Of a stretch of DNA of 6,761 nt, positions 1 to 6,242 are shown piece by piece. This DNA is from Ilumatobacteraceae bacterium (lineage in GTDB: Bacteria; Actinomycetota; Acidimicrobiia; Acidimicrobiales; Ilumatobacteraceae). Each line of letters starts with the position of its first letter. Within the stretch, counting starts at the first letter, position 1. The position numbers were made by a program, and so were the translations under genes. The DNA is taken from positions 1-6,761 of the forward strand of contig JALRDI010000089.1 of the NCBI GenBank assembly GCA_023257035.1, given 5' to 3'. The notes beneath the pieces are model-generated. The model was given only the letters and a program-made list of their open reading frames with translations, made no database searches and was not told the origin of the DNA.

Positions 1-1166
1 TGCACCGTGACGATCTCGATCAAGCCTTCAGATGAGCCCTCGAACAATGCTCGATGAACTTCAGAGAGTTCAAGTTGGTGAACCTTGACCGCTCGACTTC
101 GGAAACGTTCTTTCGCCTGTGCTGCAGTAAAGCCAACTCGCGCGAGTTCGGGCTCGGTGAAGATGCACCACGGAGACATCGTGCTGGCCTGAGCGCGACC
201 GGGCAAAAACATGTCGCGAATCGCGAGGGAGGCGTCGGCGACTGCTGTGCTGGTGAGTCGAGGGCGACCCGCTGCAGCATCTCCGACGGCATAAATGCTG
301 GTGACAATCGTTCGGCTGCGGGCGTCAACATTGATGCCTGCAGATGTTGCAACAATGCCAAGGCGTTCGAGGCCAAGAGTTGTTACGGAGGACGAACGTC
401 CGGCCGCGACGAGTAGTTGGTCGGCGAATAGTTCTCCGCGAACGGTTTCGACGAAGACGCGTCCATCTTCGTAGCGGGCAGCAAGAATTGGTTCGCCAAC
501 ATGAACATCTACGCCGTCATTTCGAAGCACCTCAGTAAGGCGTTCGCTGAGTTGTGGCTCTTCGCGGGGAAGAATGCGCGGCCCTGTCTCGTAGAGCTGC
601 ACCTTTGAACCAATTCGGGCGAGTGCCTGCGCTGACTCAACTCCTACTGGGCCCGCTCCGATAATGATGATGTCGCTCGGCGGCGATGGGAGGTCATACA
701 GGGTTTCGTTCGTGAGAAACGGCACCTCAGAAATGCCTGGAATCGGAGGGACCGAAGGCGTGCTCCCGGTCGCAATGAGGACGAAGCGGCCTTCGAGGGT
801 CTCGGTTCCTTCTTCTGAAGTGACCTCAACGGTCCTCGGACCGGTAACGACAGCCGTACCGACGTGAAGTGAAACACCCCATTCGATTACTGATGCCGCG
901 TCAGAGACATGCGAGTGCACTGATTCCCGGGCGGCAAGCATTGCTTCCCACGCGGTCGCCGGGTCGGGCGCCGCAAGTTGTCGATGGCGAACGGTGGCCT
1001 CGAGGAGGGCCTTCGATGGAATTGAGCCACTCCATACGTTGGTGCCGCCGATACGTCCACCGTCAACAGCAGCAACTCGAAGTCCCAGCTCTTGAGATGC
1101 CAAGCGCGCTGCGGTGAGCCCAGCTGGACCGAGTCCAACAATCACCAAGTCGTACGCACGTGCCAC
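1..1166 (-). CDS. FAD-dependent pyridine nucleotide-disulfide oxidoreductase family protein without redox cysteines (3' truncated by window)
   Basis: The frame is open from a GTG at 1166 to the window edge, giving 388 residues. Family members have about 460, so the end of the dimerisation domain is missing. Seen: an N-terminal FAD-binding fold with GLGPAG at residues 11-16; a central ATGS at 132-135; a second Rossmann fold with GAGPVGVE at 170-177, followed by an acidic residue (E193) that favours NADH over NADPH; the FAD-binding AVGD at 293-296; and the start of the dimerisation domain (FTEPELARVG, 336-345). This is the architecture of lipoamide dehydrogenase, mercuric reductase and soluble transhydrogenase. 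The active-site segment normally reads GGTCxxxxCIPSK. Here it is GGTNVWSGSIPSK (40-52), with Asn43 and Ser48 replacing both cysteines. The only cysteine visible is C334. Dithiol chemistry is therefore unlikely. Direct hydride transfer from NAD(P)H through FAD to a quinone or another nucleotide is inferred, by analogy with Mycobacterium LpdA and SthA. GTG 1166 is the only ATG/GTG/TTG start after the upstream in-frame stop. There is no clear ribosome binding site. Confidence 0.9.
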   Translation of the reverse strand, partial: MARAYDLVIVGLGPAGLTAARLASQELGLRVAAVDGGRIGGTNVWSGSIPSKALLEATVRHRQLAAPDPATAWEAMLAARESVHSHVSDAASVIEWGVSLHVGTAVVTGPRTVEVTSEEGTETLEGRFVLIATGSTPSVPPIPGISEVPFLTNETLYDLPSPPSDIIIIGAGPVGVESAQALARIGSKVQLYETGPRILPREEPQLSERLTEVLRNDGVDVHVGEPILAARYEDGRVFVETVRGELFADQLLVAAGRSSSVTTLGLERLGIVATSAGINVDARSRTIVTSIYAVGDAAAGRPRLTSTAVADASLAIRDMFLPGRAQASTMSPWCIFTEPELARVGFTAAQAKERFRSRAVKVHQLELSEVHRALFEGSSEGLIEIVTV

Positions 1167-1225
1167 AACATGAACGGTACAGCGATGGTGCCGGTGATGA
1201 CGAGTGACGCGGATCCGGTGTCGAT
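1167..1225. promoter_or_regulatory. Divergent intergenic region, probable two-way promoter
   Basis: The 59 bp between the flavoprotein start (minus) and the SGNH lipoprotein start (plus) must hold at least part of the promoters for both, because the genes point away from each other. If the plus-strand gene starts at GTG 1244 instead, the gap is 77 bp. No operator-like inverted repeat is obvious. Part of the signal may lie inside the neighbouring coding ends. Confidence 0.45.
1174..1179 (-). promoter_or_regulatory. Candidate -10 box for leaderless transcript of the flavoprotein gene
   Basis: The minus strand reads TACCGT, a TANNNT match, with seven bases between it and the GTG at 1166. This spacing is typical of leaderless actinobacterial genes, where transcription begins at the start codon, and it would explain the missing ribosome binding site. 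No -35 box was recognised. A six-base match with three free positions is weak evidence. Confidence 0.3.
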
Positions 1226-2095
1226 GTGTGCTGTCATATTGGCGTGCTCACAAAGCGTCATTTCACCGCTCTGCTACTGGTGGCTACCTACATTGGAATG
1301 ACGGCGTGTAGTAGCGACGACCCAATTTCTGAACCCGCTTCAGTGACAATCGCTGGGGTAGGCGAACTTCCCGGGCCGGTTCAGCGCGTCGATGCCGTTG
1401 CTCCATCTGAAAGCGGTGCAAACTCCGATGAGCCCCCAGCGGTTCGGCCGTCAGATCTTGGCCTACCGACTCTTGGCGAGTTGGTTGCTGGCAACCGAGC
1501 GATCATGATCGGAGACTCGATCTTCGCCTCGACCGCACCGCGATTCAGCGGCTCAATGTGCGAACGGCTGAATGAAGCCGGATGGGACGTTGAGATCGAC
1601 GCGGAACCAGGGCGTTTCATCGCATTTGCCGTCGACGTGCTCGATGCGAGGCTCGCTCCTGAAAATGGTCTCGACTGGGACCTCGCCGTGATGTTTTTTG
1701 GGAGCAATTTCAATGGCAGTGTCAACAATTTCAGGTCGACGCTGGAAACATTGCTCGATCGTCTTTCGCCGCGACCGATTCTGCTGCTCACGGTGACCGA
1801 GTTCCAGCAAAGCCGGATCGAGGTCAACGAGATCATTCGCGAAGTCGCTGCAGAGCAGCCGAACGTGCAGATTCTCGATTGGGCACGAATCACTGCCGCC
1901 GAGCCTGGCTTGCTGAATTCCGATGGGCTCCATCTTTCGACTGCGGGCAAGAACCGGATCACGACTGAGATGGCGCTCGCGCTGGGAACCGCTCCGACGT
2001 TGGCGACCAACGGTGAGGGGGAGTGTTTACCCACGCTGTTCACCGAAGATGAAACTCGTGCCGCTCAGTTAGCGAAAGAGCAATCAGAGGGCTGA
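1226..2095 (+). CDS. Exported SGNH/GDSL-family hydrolase, probable lipoprotein
   Basis: This 289-residue protein carries a lipoprotein-type signal: K10 and R11, a hydrophobic run at 14-23, and MTAC with the probable lipidated C28. The cleaved form would sit on the outer face of the membrane. A low-complexity acidic/Pro/Ser linker (about 29-85) is followed by an SGNH fold. Block I is IGDSIFAS (nucleophile S98), block II has G129 in EPGRF, block III is FFGSN (G159, N161), and block V is DGLH with D233 and H236. LDW before block V resembles SGNH domains attached to acyltransferase-3 proteins, so de-acetylation or acyl transfer on a surface polysaccharide is a reasonable guess; the substrate is unknown. 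C112 and C267 could form a disulfide outside the cell. The start is uncertain. GTG 1226 gives the longest frame, but GTG 1244 gives a more typical signal peptide of about 21 residues before the cysteine. Neither has a good ribosome binding site. Confidence 0.85.
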   Translation: MCCHIGVLTKRHFTALLLVATYIGMTACSSDDPISEPASVTIAGVGELPGPVQRVDAVAPSESGANSDEPPAVRPSDLGLPTLGELVAGNRAIMIGDSIFASTAPRFSGSMCERLNEAGWDVEIDAEPGRFIAFAVDVLDARLAPENGLDWDLAVMFFGSNFNGSVNNFRSTLETLLDRLSPRPILLLTVTEFQQSRIEVNEIIREVAAEQPNVQILDWARITAAEPGLLNSDGLHLSTAGKNRITTEMALALGTAPTLATNGEGECLPTLFTEDETRAAQLAKEQSEG

Positions 2096-2102
2096 CTGCT
2101 CG

Positions 2103-2108
2103 TAGCCT
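2103..2108 (+). promoter_or_regulatory. Candidate -10 box in front of the ABC-F gene
   Basis: TAGCCT matches TANNNT and lies six bases before the GTG at 2115, the spacing seen in leaderless genes. If real, the ABC-F gene has its own promoter as well as possible read-through from the lipoprotein gene. No -35 box was identified, and the motif is short enough to occur by chance. Confidence 0.22.
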
Positions 2109-2114
2109 GTGGGG

Positions 2115-3731
2115 GTGCTGCAGGCCCGAACCCTTTCCGTTGAAGTTGGCGGAAAACATGTCGTCGAAGATGCGACCTTTACGGTTTCGCCTCGCGACAA
2201 GGTGGGCATTGTTGGGCGAAACGGTGCAGGTAAAACCTCGCTCTTTAAAGTTCTTGGCGGTGAAGCCGAACCTTCGGCCGGCGCTGTCGTTCGAAAAGGT
2301 GGGTTTGGTTATCTTCCGCAAGATCCACGCGTTGGTGGCGTGCACGACTCTCGTCGAGCGATCACCCATGTTCTGTCTGGACGAGAGATTGATGAGCAGA
2401 TAACGCGGATCGAGAAACTGCGGATCGCAATGGAGGAATCTCCGTCAGATGAGGCTGTGGCGAAATACTCTCGCGCCGAGGAAACCTTCCGAGTGAATGG
2501 TGGCTATGCGGCCGAAAGTGAAGCCCGCGCAATCGCCGCCGGTCTTGGGCTTGGTCAAGACCGTATGGAACTCGAATTAGGAGTTTTGTCCGGTGGCGAA
2601 CGGAGGCGAGTTGAACTCGCCCGAATTCTGTTCGCAGGCTCTGATGTGCTCTGCCTTGACGAACCGACGAACCACCTCGACATTGATGCCAAGCAGTGGC
2701 TCCTCGGCTTCCTCCGCCAGTATCGGGGGGCATTGCTCGTGATTAGTCACGACCTTGAGTTGCTTGATGAGGCGATAACTCGCGTGCTGCATCTCGATCG
2801 GCCAAATGAGGGAGATACAGGCCAGCTCATCGAATACCGGGGGACCTATAGCCAATATGTTGCTGCTCGCGCCGAAGATGAGCGACGGTTGGCGAAGATG
2901 GCGGCTCAGCAAGAGCGAGAAATCGCTCGAATGCAGAAAGTTGTCGATCGCTTCGGTGCCAAGGCGACGAAAGCGGCTATGGCGCACAATATGGAGAAGC
3001 GAATCGCGCGCCTTGAATCTGATCGGGTTCATGCCCCGGATAAGGGTCGACGTATTGAAGTCAGATTCCCTGACCCGCCTCCGTGTGGAGTCACCGTCGT
3101 GACTGTTGAGCAGTTGTGTAAAGGCTATGGAGGGCCTTCGGTGTTTGAAGACGTGGGTTTTGACCTCGGGCGAGGCGAACGACTGCTCGTGCTCGGTCTC
3201 AACGGGGCAGGTAAAACCACGATGCTTCGAATTCTCGCCGGCGAAATCGCAGCCGACCTTGGAAACGTTGACTTCGGCTATCAAGTTGAGGTTGGGTATT
3301 ACGCGCAGGAGCACGACAACCTCGACCCTGATCGAAGCCTCCTTGACAACCTCCGGCGGTCTGTCCCCTCAGGAGTTGGCCTCACTGAAACACAATTGCG
3401 GGGCCTGCTCGGGATGTTTGGCCTCAGCGGTGACAAGGTCATGCAAACCTCGGGGACCTTGTCTGGGGGAGAGAAGACCAAACTCGCCCTGGCCATGTTG
3501 ATGACAGGCCGAAACAATTTGCTGTTGCTTGATGAGCCAACGAACAACCTTGATCCGGCCTCGCGCGAAGCGGTCGGAGATGCACTTTCAGAGTGGCCTG
3601 GAGCAATGATTCTCGTGAGTCACGACACCGAGTTTGTTGAACGTCTCTCTCCGACCAAGGTGCTGTTGCTTCCCGATGCCGACGTTGACTACTTCAACGA
3701 TGAGTGGCTCGAACTCGTCGAGTTGTCGTAA
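2115..3731 (+). CDS. ABC-F family ATP-binding protein (ribosome-associated translation factor or resistance type)
   Basis: The protein has two ABC ATPase domains in one chain and no membrane segment, the hallmark of ABC-F proteins that bind the ribosomal E site rather than transport. Numbering from GTG 2115 (538 residues): domain 1 has Walker A GRNGAGKT (34-41), signature LSGGE (158-162) and Walker B ending in D182 with catalytic E183 in DEPTNHLD. Domain 2 has Walker A GLNGAGKT (361-368), LSGGE (449-453) and DEPTNNLD with E474. The charged, helical inter-domain linker (about 243-318) is where ABC-F proteins touch the P-site tRNA. The length and the motifs around both ATP sites look like a widespread, poorly characterised actinobacterial ABC-F group. 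Whether it is housekeeping or protects against an antibiotic cannot be told from sequence. GTG 2115 is preferred over GTG 2109 because it begins just before the first ABC strand, as in relatives, and fits the upstream TAGCCT box. The lipoprotein gene ends 19 bp earlier, so co-transcription is possible. Confidence 0.92.
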   Translation: MLQARTLSVEVGGKHVVEDATFTVSPRDKVGIVGRNGAGKTSLFKVLGGEAEPSAGAVVRKGGFGYLPQDPRVGGVHDSRRAITHVLSGREIDEQITRIEKLRIAMEESPSDEAVAKYSRAEETFRVNGGYAAESEARAIAAGLGLGQDRMELELGVLSGGERRRVELARILFAGSDVLCLDEPTNHLDIDAKQWLLGFLRQYRGALLVISHDLELLDEAITRVLHLDRPNEGDTGQLIEYRGTYSQYVAARAEDERRLAKMAAQQEREIARMQKVVDRFGAKATKAAMAHNMEKRIARLESDRVHAPDKGRRIEVRFPDPPPCGVTVVTVEQLCKGYGGPSVFEDVGFDLGRGERLLVLGLNGAGKTTMLRILAGEIAADLGNVDFGYQVEVGYYAQEHDNLDPDRSLLDNLRRSVPSGVGLTETQLRGLLGMFGLSGDKVMQTSGTLSGGEKTKLALAMLMTGRNNLLLLDEPTNNLDPASREAVGDALSEWPGAMILVSHDTEFVERLSPTKVLLLPDADVDYFNDEWLELVELS

Positions 3732-3792
3732 CAGAAGCCTGCGTAGCGATCGGTACCTGAAGCGCTAACGCGTTTGGTTGCTTCGTCAGCGA
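3732..3792. other. Convergent intergenic gap, possible weak two-way terminator
   Basis: The ABC-F gene and the fumarase gene end facing each other across 61 bp, so transcription from both sides should stop here. The best hairpin seen is GAAGC (3759-3763) pairing with GCTTC (3780-3784), with a little extra AAC/GTT pairing inside after a bulge. It has no U-tract on either strand. It is a poor intrinsic terminator, and Rho-dependent ending is equally possible. Confidence 0.25.
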
Positions 3793-5460
3793 TTACTTGA
3801 CGTTGACTCGAACGGGGCGGGTTGCTGCTTCGGCTTTGACCTGTTCGAAAAAGTCGTCGCCTTTGTCGTCGACGACGATGAACGCGGGGAAGTCTTGAAC
3901 CTCGATCTTCCACACCGCTTCCATCCCGAGTTCTGGGTACTCCAATACCTCGACGGAAGTGATGTTGTCCTGCGCAAGTCGTGCTGCAGGTCCACCAATT
4001 GAGCCGAGGTAAAAACCGCCGTAGCTATTGCACGCATCGGTGACCTGTCGAGAGCGATTGCCCTTTGCAAGCATGATGAGTGAGCCTCCCGCTGCCTGGA
4101 ATTGCTCAACATATGAGTCCATGCGGCCTGCTGTGGTCGGTCCGAAGGATCCCGATGGCATTCCTTCAGGGGTCTTCGCAGGGCCGGCGTAGTACACGCA
4201 GTGATCTTGCAGATACTGCGGCATCTCCTCGCCGGCATCGAGACGCTGTTTGATTTTTGCGTGAGCGATATCGCGGGCGACGACCATTGGCCCCGAAAGC
4301 ATGACCCGGGTCTTCACCGGATAATTCGACAACTCGGCGCGAATGTCGGCCATTGGGCGATTGAGATCGATGCGAACGACCTCGCTGCCATCGAGATCAC
4401 TCTCGGTGGTGTCAGGCAAGAAGCGTGCCGGGTCGTGTTCGAGTTGCTCGAGGAACACGCCCTCGGCGGTGATCTTGCCAACCATCTGTCGGTCGGCTGA
4501 GCATGAAACTGCAATCGCAACGGGGCACGAGGCGCCGTGGCGAGGAAGTCTCACGATTCGCACATCGTGGCAGAAATACTTGCCGCCAAACTGCGCACCA
4601 ATACCGGTATTGCGGCTGAGTTCGAGCACCTTCGCTTCAAGTTCAACATCTCGGAATCCATGTCCGAGGGCTGAGCCCTCGGTGGGAAGGCCGTCGAGGT
4701 AGCGAGCCGAGGCAAGCTTTGCTGTTTCAACTGCGAATTCAGCGGACGTGCCGCCGATTGCAATCGCAAGGTGATATGGAGGGCAGGCGGCGGTACCAAG
4801 TGACTGCATCTTTTCGTAGATCCATGGCAGCAACGTGTCTTCGTTGAGCAGCGCTTTGGTCTCTTGGTACAGGTAGCTCTTGTTCGCGCTTCCACCACCT
4901 TTTGCCATGAACAAAAACTTGTACTCGTCGCCCTCTGTGGCGCTGATCTTGATCTCGGCAGGCAGATTGGTGCCCGTGTTCTTCTCTTCGTACATATCGA
5001 GAGGAGCCATCTGGCTGTACCGAAGGTTGGACGTTTGGTAGGTGTCCTGCACGCCTTGGGCAATGGCGACTTCGTCGCCGCCTCCGGTGAACACCATCTG
5101 GCCTTTCTTGCCTTTGACAATTGCGGTTCCCGTGTCTTGGCACATGGGGAGCACGCCCCCTGCAGCGACCGCTGCGTTTTTTAACAGGTCGAGGGCGACG
5201 AAGCGATCGTTTTCGCTTGCTTCAGGATCATCAAGAATCGAACTGAGTTGTGCAAGGTGGGAGGGGCGCAAGAAGTGCGCAATCTCCCGCATCGCCTCTG
5301 CAGTAAGCGCCCGAATTGCCTCGTTGCTGACCTTCAACATCGTACCAAGAGGGGTCTCTACAGTTTCGACACCTTCGGTGGTGACGAGTCGATATTCGGT
5401 GGTGTCCTCACCGAGTGGAAGGAGCTCGGTAAACCAATCGGGGGAGTTCGAGATTGCCAT
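3793..5460 (-). CDS. Class I fumarate hydratase, single-chain [4Fe-4S] type
   Basis: It interconverts fumarate and (S)-malate in the TCA cycle, in the cytoplasm. Counting from the ATG at 5460 it has 555 residues, about the full length of FumA/FumB-type enzymes. The N-terminal (alpha) domain contains the cluster ligands C107 (PMCQDTGT), C226 (AACPPYH) and C320 (VSCSADR); their spacing of 119 and 94 residues equals that of C105, C224 and C318 in E. coli FumA. The C-terminal (beta) domain has ARDIAHAK (about 395-402), the hallmark GSFGPTTAGRM (437-447) and LAKGNRS (464-470). All expected ligands are present, so it should be active but oxygen-sensitive. Of two in-frame ATGs, 5460 is chosen over 5466 because TAAGG lies seven bases before it. 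It is the last gene of a minus-strand cluster, 24 bp behind the TauE gene. The related L-tartrate dehydratase and other class I hydro-lyases are less likely given the single chain and strong FumA likeness. Confidence 0.95.
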   Translation of the reverse strand: MAISNSPDWFTELLPLGEDTTEYRLVTTEGVETVETPLGTMLKVSNEAIRALTAEAMREIAHFLRPSHLAQLSSILDDPEASENDRFVALDLLKNAAVAAGGVLPMCQDTGTAIVKGKKGQMVFTGGGDEVAIAQGVQDTYQTSNLRYSQMAPLDMYEEKNTGTNLPAEIKISATEGDEYKFLFMAKGGGSANKSYLYQETKALLNEDTLLPWIYEKMQSLGTAACPPYHLAIAIGGTSAEFAVETAKLASARYLDGLPTEGSALGHGFRDVELEAKVLELSRNTGIGAQFGGKYFCHDVRIVRLPRHGASCPVAIAVSCSADRQMVGKITAEGVFLEQLEHDPARFLPDTTESDLDGSEVVRIDLNRPMADIRAELSNYPVKTRVMLSGPMVVARDIAHAKIKQRLDAGEEMPQYLQDHCVYYAGPAKTPEGMPSGSFGPTTAGRMDSYVEQFQAAGGSLIMLAKGNRSRQVTDACNSYGGFYLGSIGGPAARLAQDNITSVEVLEYPELGMEAVWKIEVQDFPAFIVVDDKGDDFFEQVKAEAATRPVRVNVK

Positions 5461-5467
5461 ACCCATA

Positions 5468-5472
5468 CCTTA
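5468..5472 (-). promoter_or_regulatory. Ribosome binding site deciding the fumarase start
   Basis: The minus strand reads TAAGG, then TATGGGT, then ATG (5460). The seven-base spacing is normal for the second ATG, whereas the first ATG (5466) would be only one base away. This supports translation from 5460. The site lies in the gap after the TauE stop codon. Confidence 0.6.
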
Positions 5473-5484
5473 CGGGGGCGATAG

Positions 5485-6237
5485 TCACCTGAGCATTTCG
5501 ACGGCTGTCTCGATCAGCAGGAGCACGGCCGAGAACGAGCAGGTTGCAAGAAGAGCAACGCGCACTCGGTGCTCCGGGAACCGTGAAATCATGGGTTTCG
5601 AAAGCGCGAGGCCGACAAGCACCCCAGGAAGTAGCAGTGCACAGAGAGCGAGGTGGCGTTGATGAACCTCGCCGACCGCAGCGAGTCCAGCGAACGAAAT
5701 GATCGATCCGAGGCCGAAGAACGCAGCGAGGGTAGCCCGTGTCGTTGAGGGCTTTTCGTGCTGGTACGCAATGGCAATTGGGGGCCCGCCGATGCCAGCC
5801 GTTGTCCCAGAAAACCCGGATGCGAGCCCGGCGACGATGAGGTTTCGGGTGCTTGTCGTCACCCGAAAACTCGTGACTGAGGTGATAACTGCGAGCAGGA
5901 CTGAGATACCGACGAGGAGACGCACCACTCCTGACCCCGTCGAAGCGAGCAGGAGAGAACCGAGAACCACACCAGGAAGTCGTCCACATAGCGCAATACC
6001 AGCGTCGTTCCATGCGATGTGCTGCCGTTCGCGCCGTGCGACCCCAACGCTGAGTGGAAGCACCATGACGATCGTGGTGACCGGCAAAAACTCGGGGTCA
6101 ATGAGTGCGAGAATTGGCGCTGCGAGTACGGCCATTCCCAACCCGATTGTCGCTTGGACAGCCGCACCTAAACCGATGGTGATGACGGCGATGAGTGCGA
6201 GAGGCCAGGCGATGCCGGCGATATCTGCTGCGATCAT
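5485..6237 (-). CDS. TauE/SafE-family membrane transporter (putative sulfite/organosulfur or organic anion exporter)
   Basis: This 250-residue, very hydrophobic protein has about eight membrane segments, roughly at 10-32, 35-66, 79-98, 103-122, 132-156, 168-187, 194-213 and 224-246. It has the two-repeat layout of the TauE/SafE (DUF81) family. The first repeat carries a Gly-rich GLGAAVQATIGLG (22-34) followed by APIL. The second carries the characteristic GFSGTTAGIGGPPIA (141-155). The length is normal. Known relatives export sulfite, sulfoacetate or related anions, but the family is broad and no sulfur-metabolism gene is visible nearby, so the substrate is open. The ATG at 6237 is five bases after the helicase stop and lacks a clear ribosome binding site, which suggests translational coupling to the upstream gene. 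The fumarase gene follows 24 bp downstream. Confidence 0.88.
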   Translation of the reverse strand: MIAADIAGIAWPLALIAVITIGLGAAVQATIGLGMAVLAAPILALIDPEFLPVTTIVMVLPLSVGVARRERQHIAWNDAGIALCGRLPGVVLGSLLLASTGSGVVRLLVGISVLLAVITSVTSFRVTTSTRNLIVAGLASGFSGTTAGIGGPPIAIAYQHEKPSTTRATLAAFFGLGSIISFAGLAAVGEVHQRHLALCALLLPGVLVGLALSKPMISRFPEHRVRVALLATCSFSAVLLLIETAVEMLR

Positions 6238-6242
6238 GTTGT

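Larger units (their letters stand above)
1142..1237 (-). other. Possible 31-residue upstream ORF overlapping the oxidoreductase start
   Basis: An ATG at 1237 opens a 31-codon frame ending at TGA 1144-1142. It overlaps the first 25 bases of the flavoprotein gene in another frame. The peptide has a central hydrophobic stretch (SLVITGTIAVPFMLWHV) that could cross a membrane. There is no ribosome binding site in front of the ATG, and a frame of this length is expected by chance. It may be a leader that couples translation to the downstream gene, but it is more likely noise. Confidence 0.12.

Noticed and set aside
1381..2043. 220-codon minus-strand open frame opposite the SGNH gene
   Set aside because: It is Arg/Ser-rich, has no recognisable domain, and is fully antisense to a gene with clear catalytic motifs. 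It is a shadow of the coding frame.
2577..3314. 245-codon minus-strand open frame opposite the ABC-F gene
   Set aside because: It covers parts of both ATPase domains in antisense and shows no domain or signal of its own.
3759..3784. GAAGC/GCTTC hairpin as a definite intrinsic terminator
   Set aside because: The stem is only five base pairs with a bulged extension, and there is no T-run on either strand. It is kept only as a weak possibility in the convergent gap entry.
5408..6013. 201-codon minus-strand frame overlapping TauE in another frame
   Set aside because: It is Arg/Cys/Ser-rich translation of the alternative frame of a membrane protein gene. The TauE frame has the family motifs.
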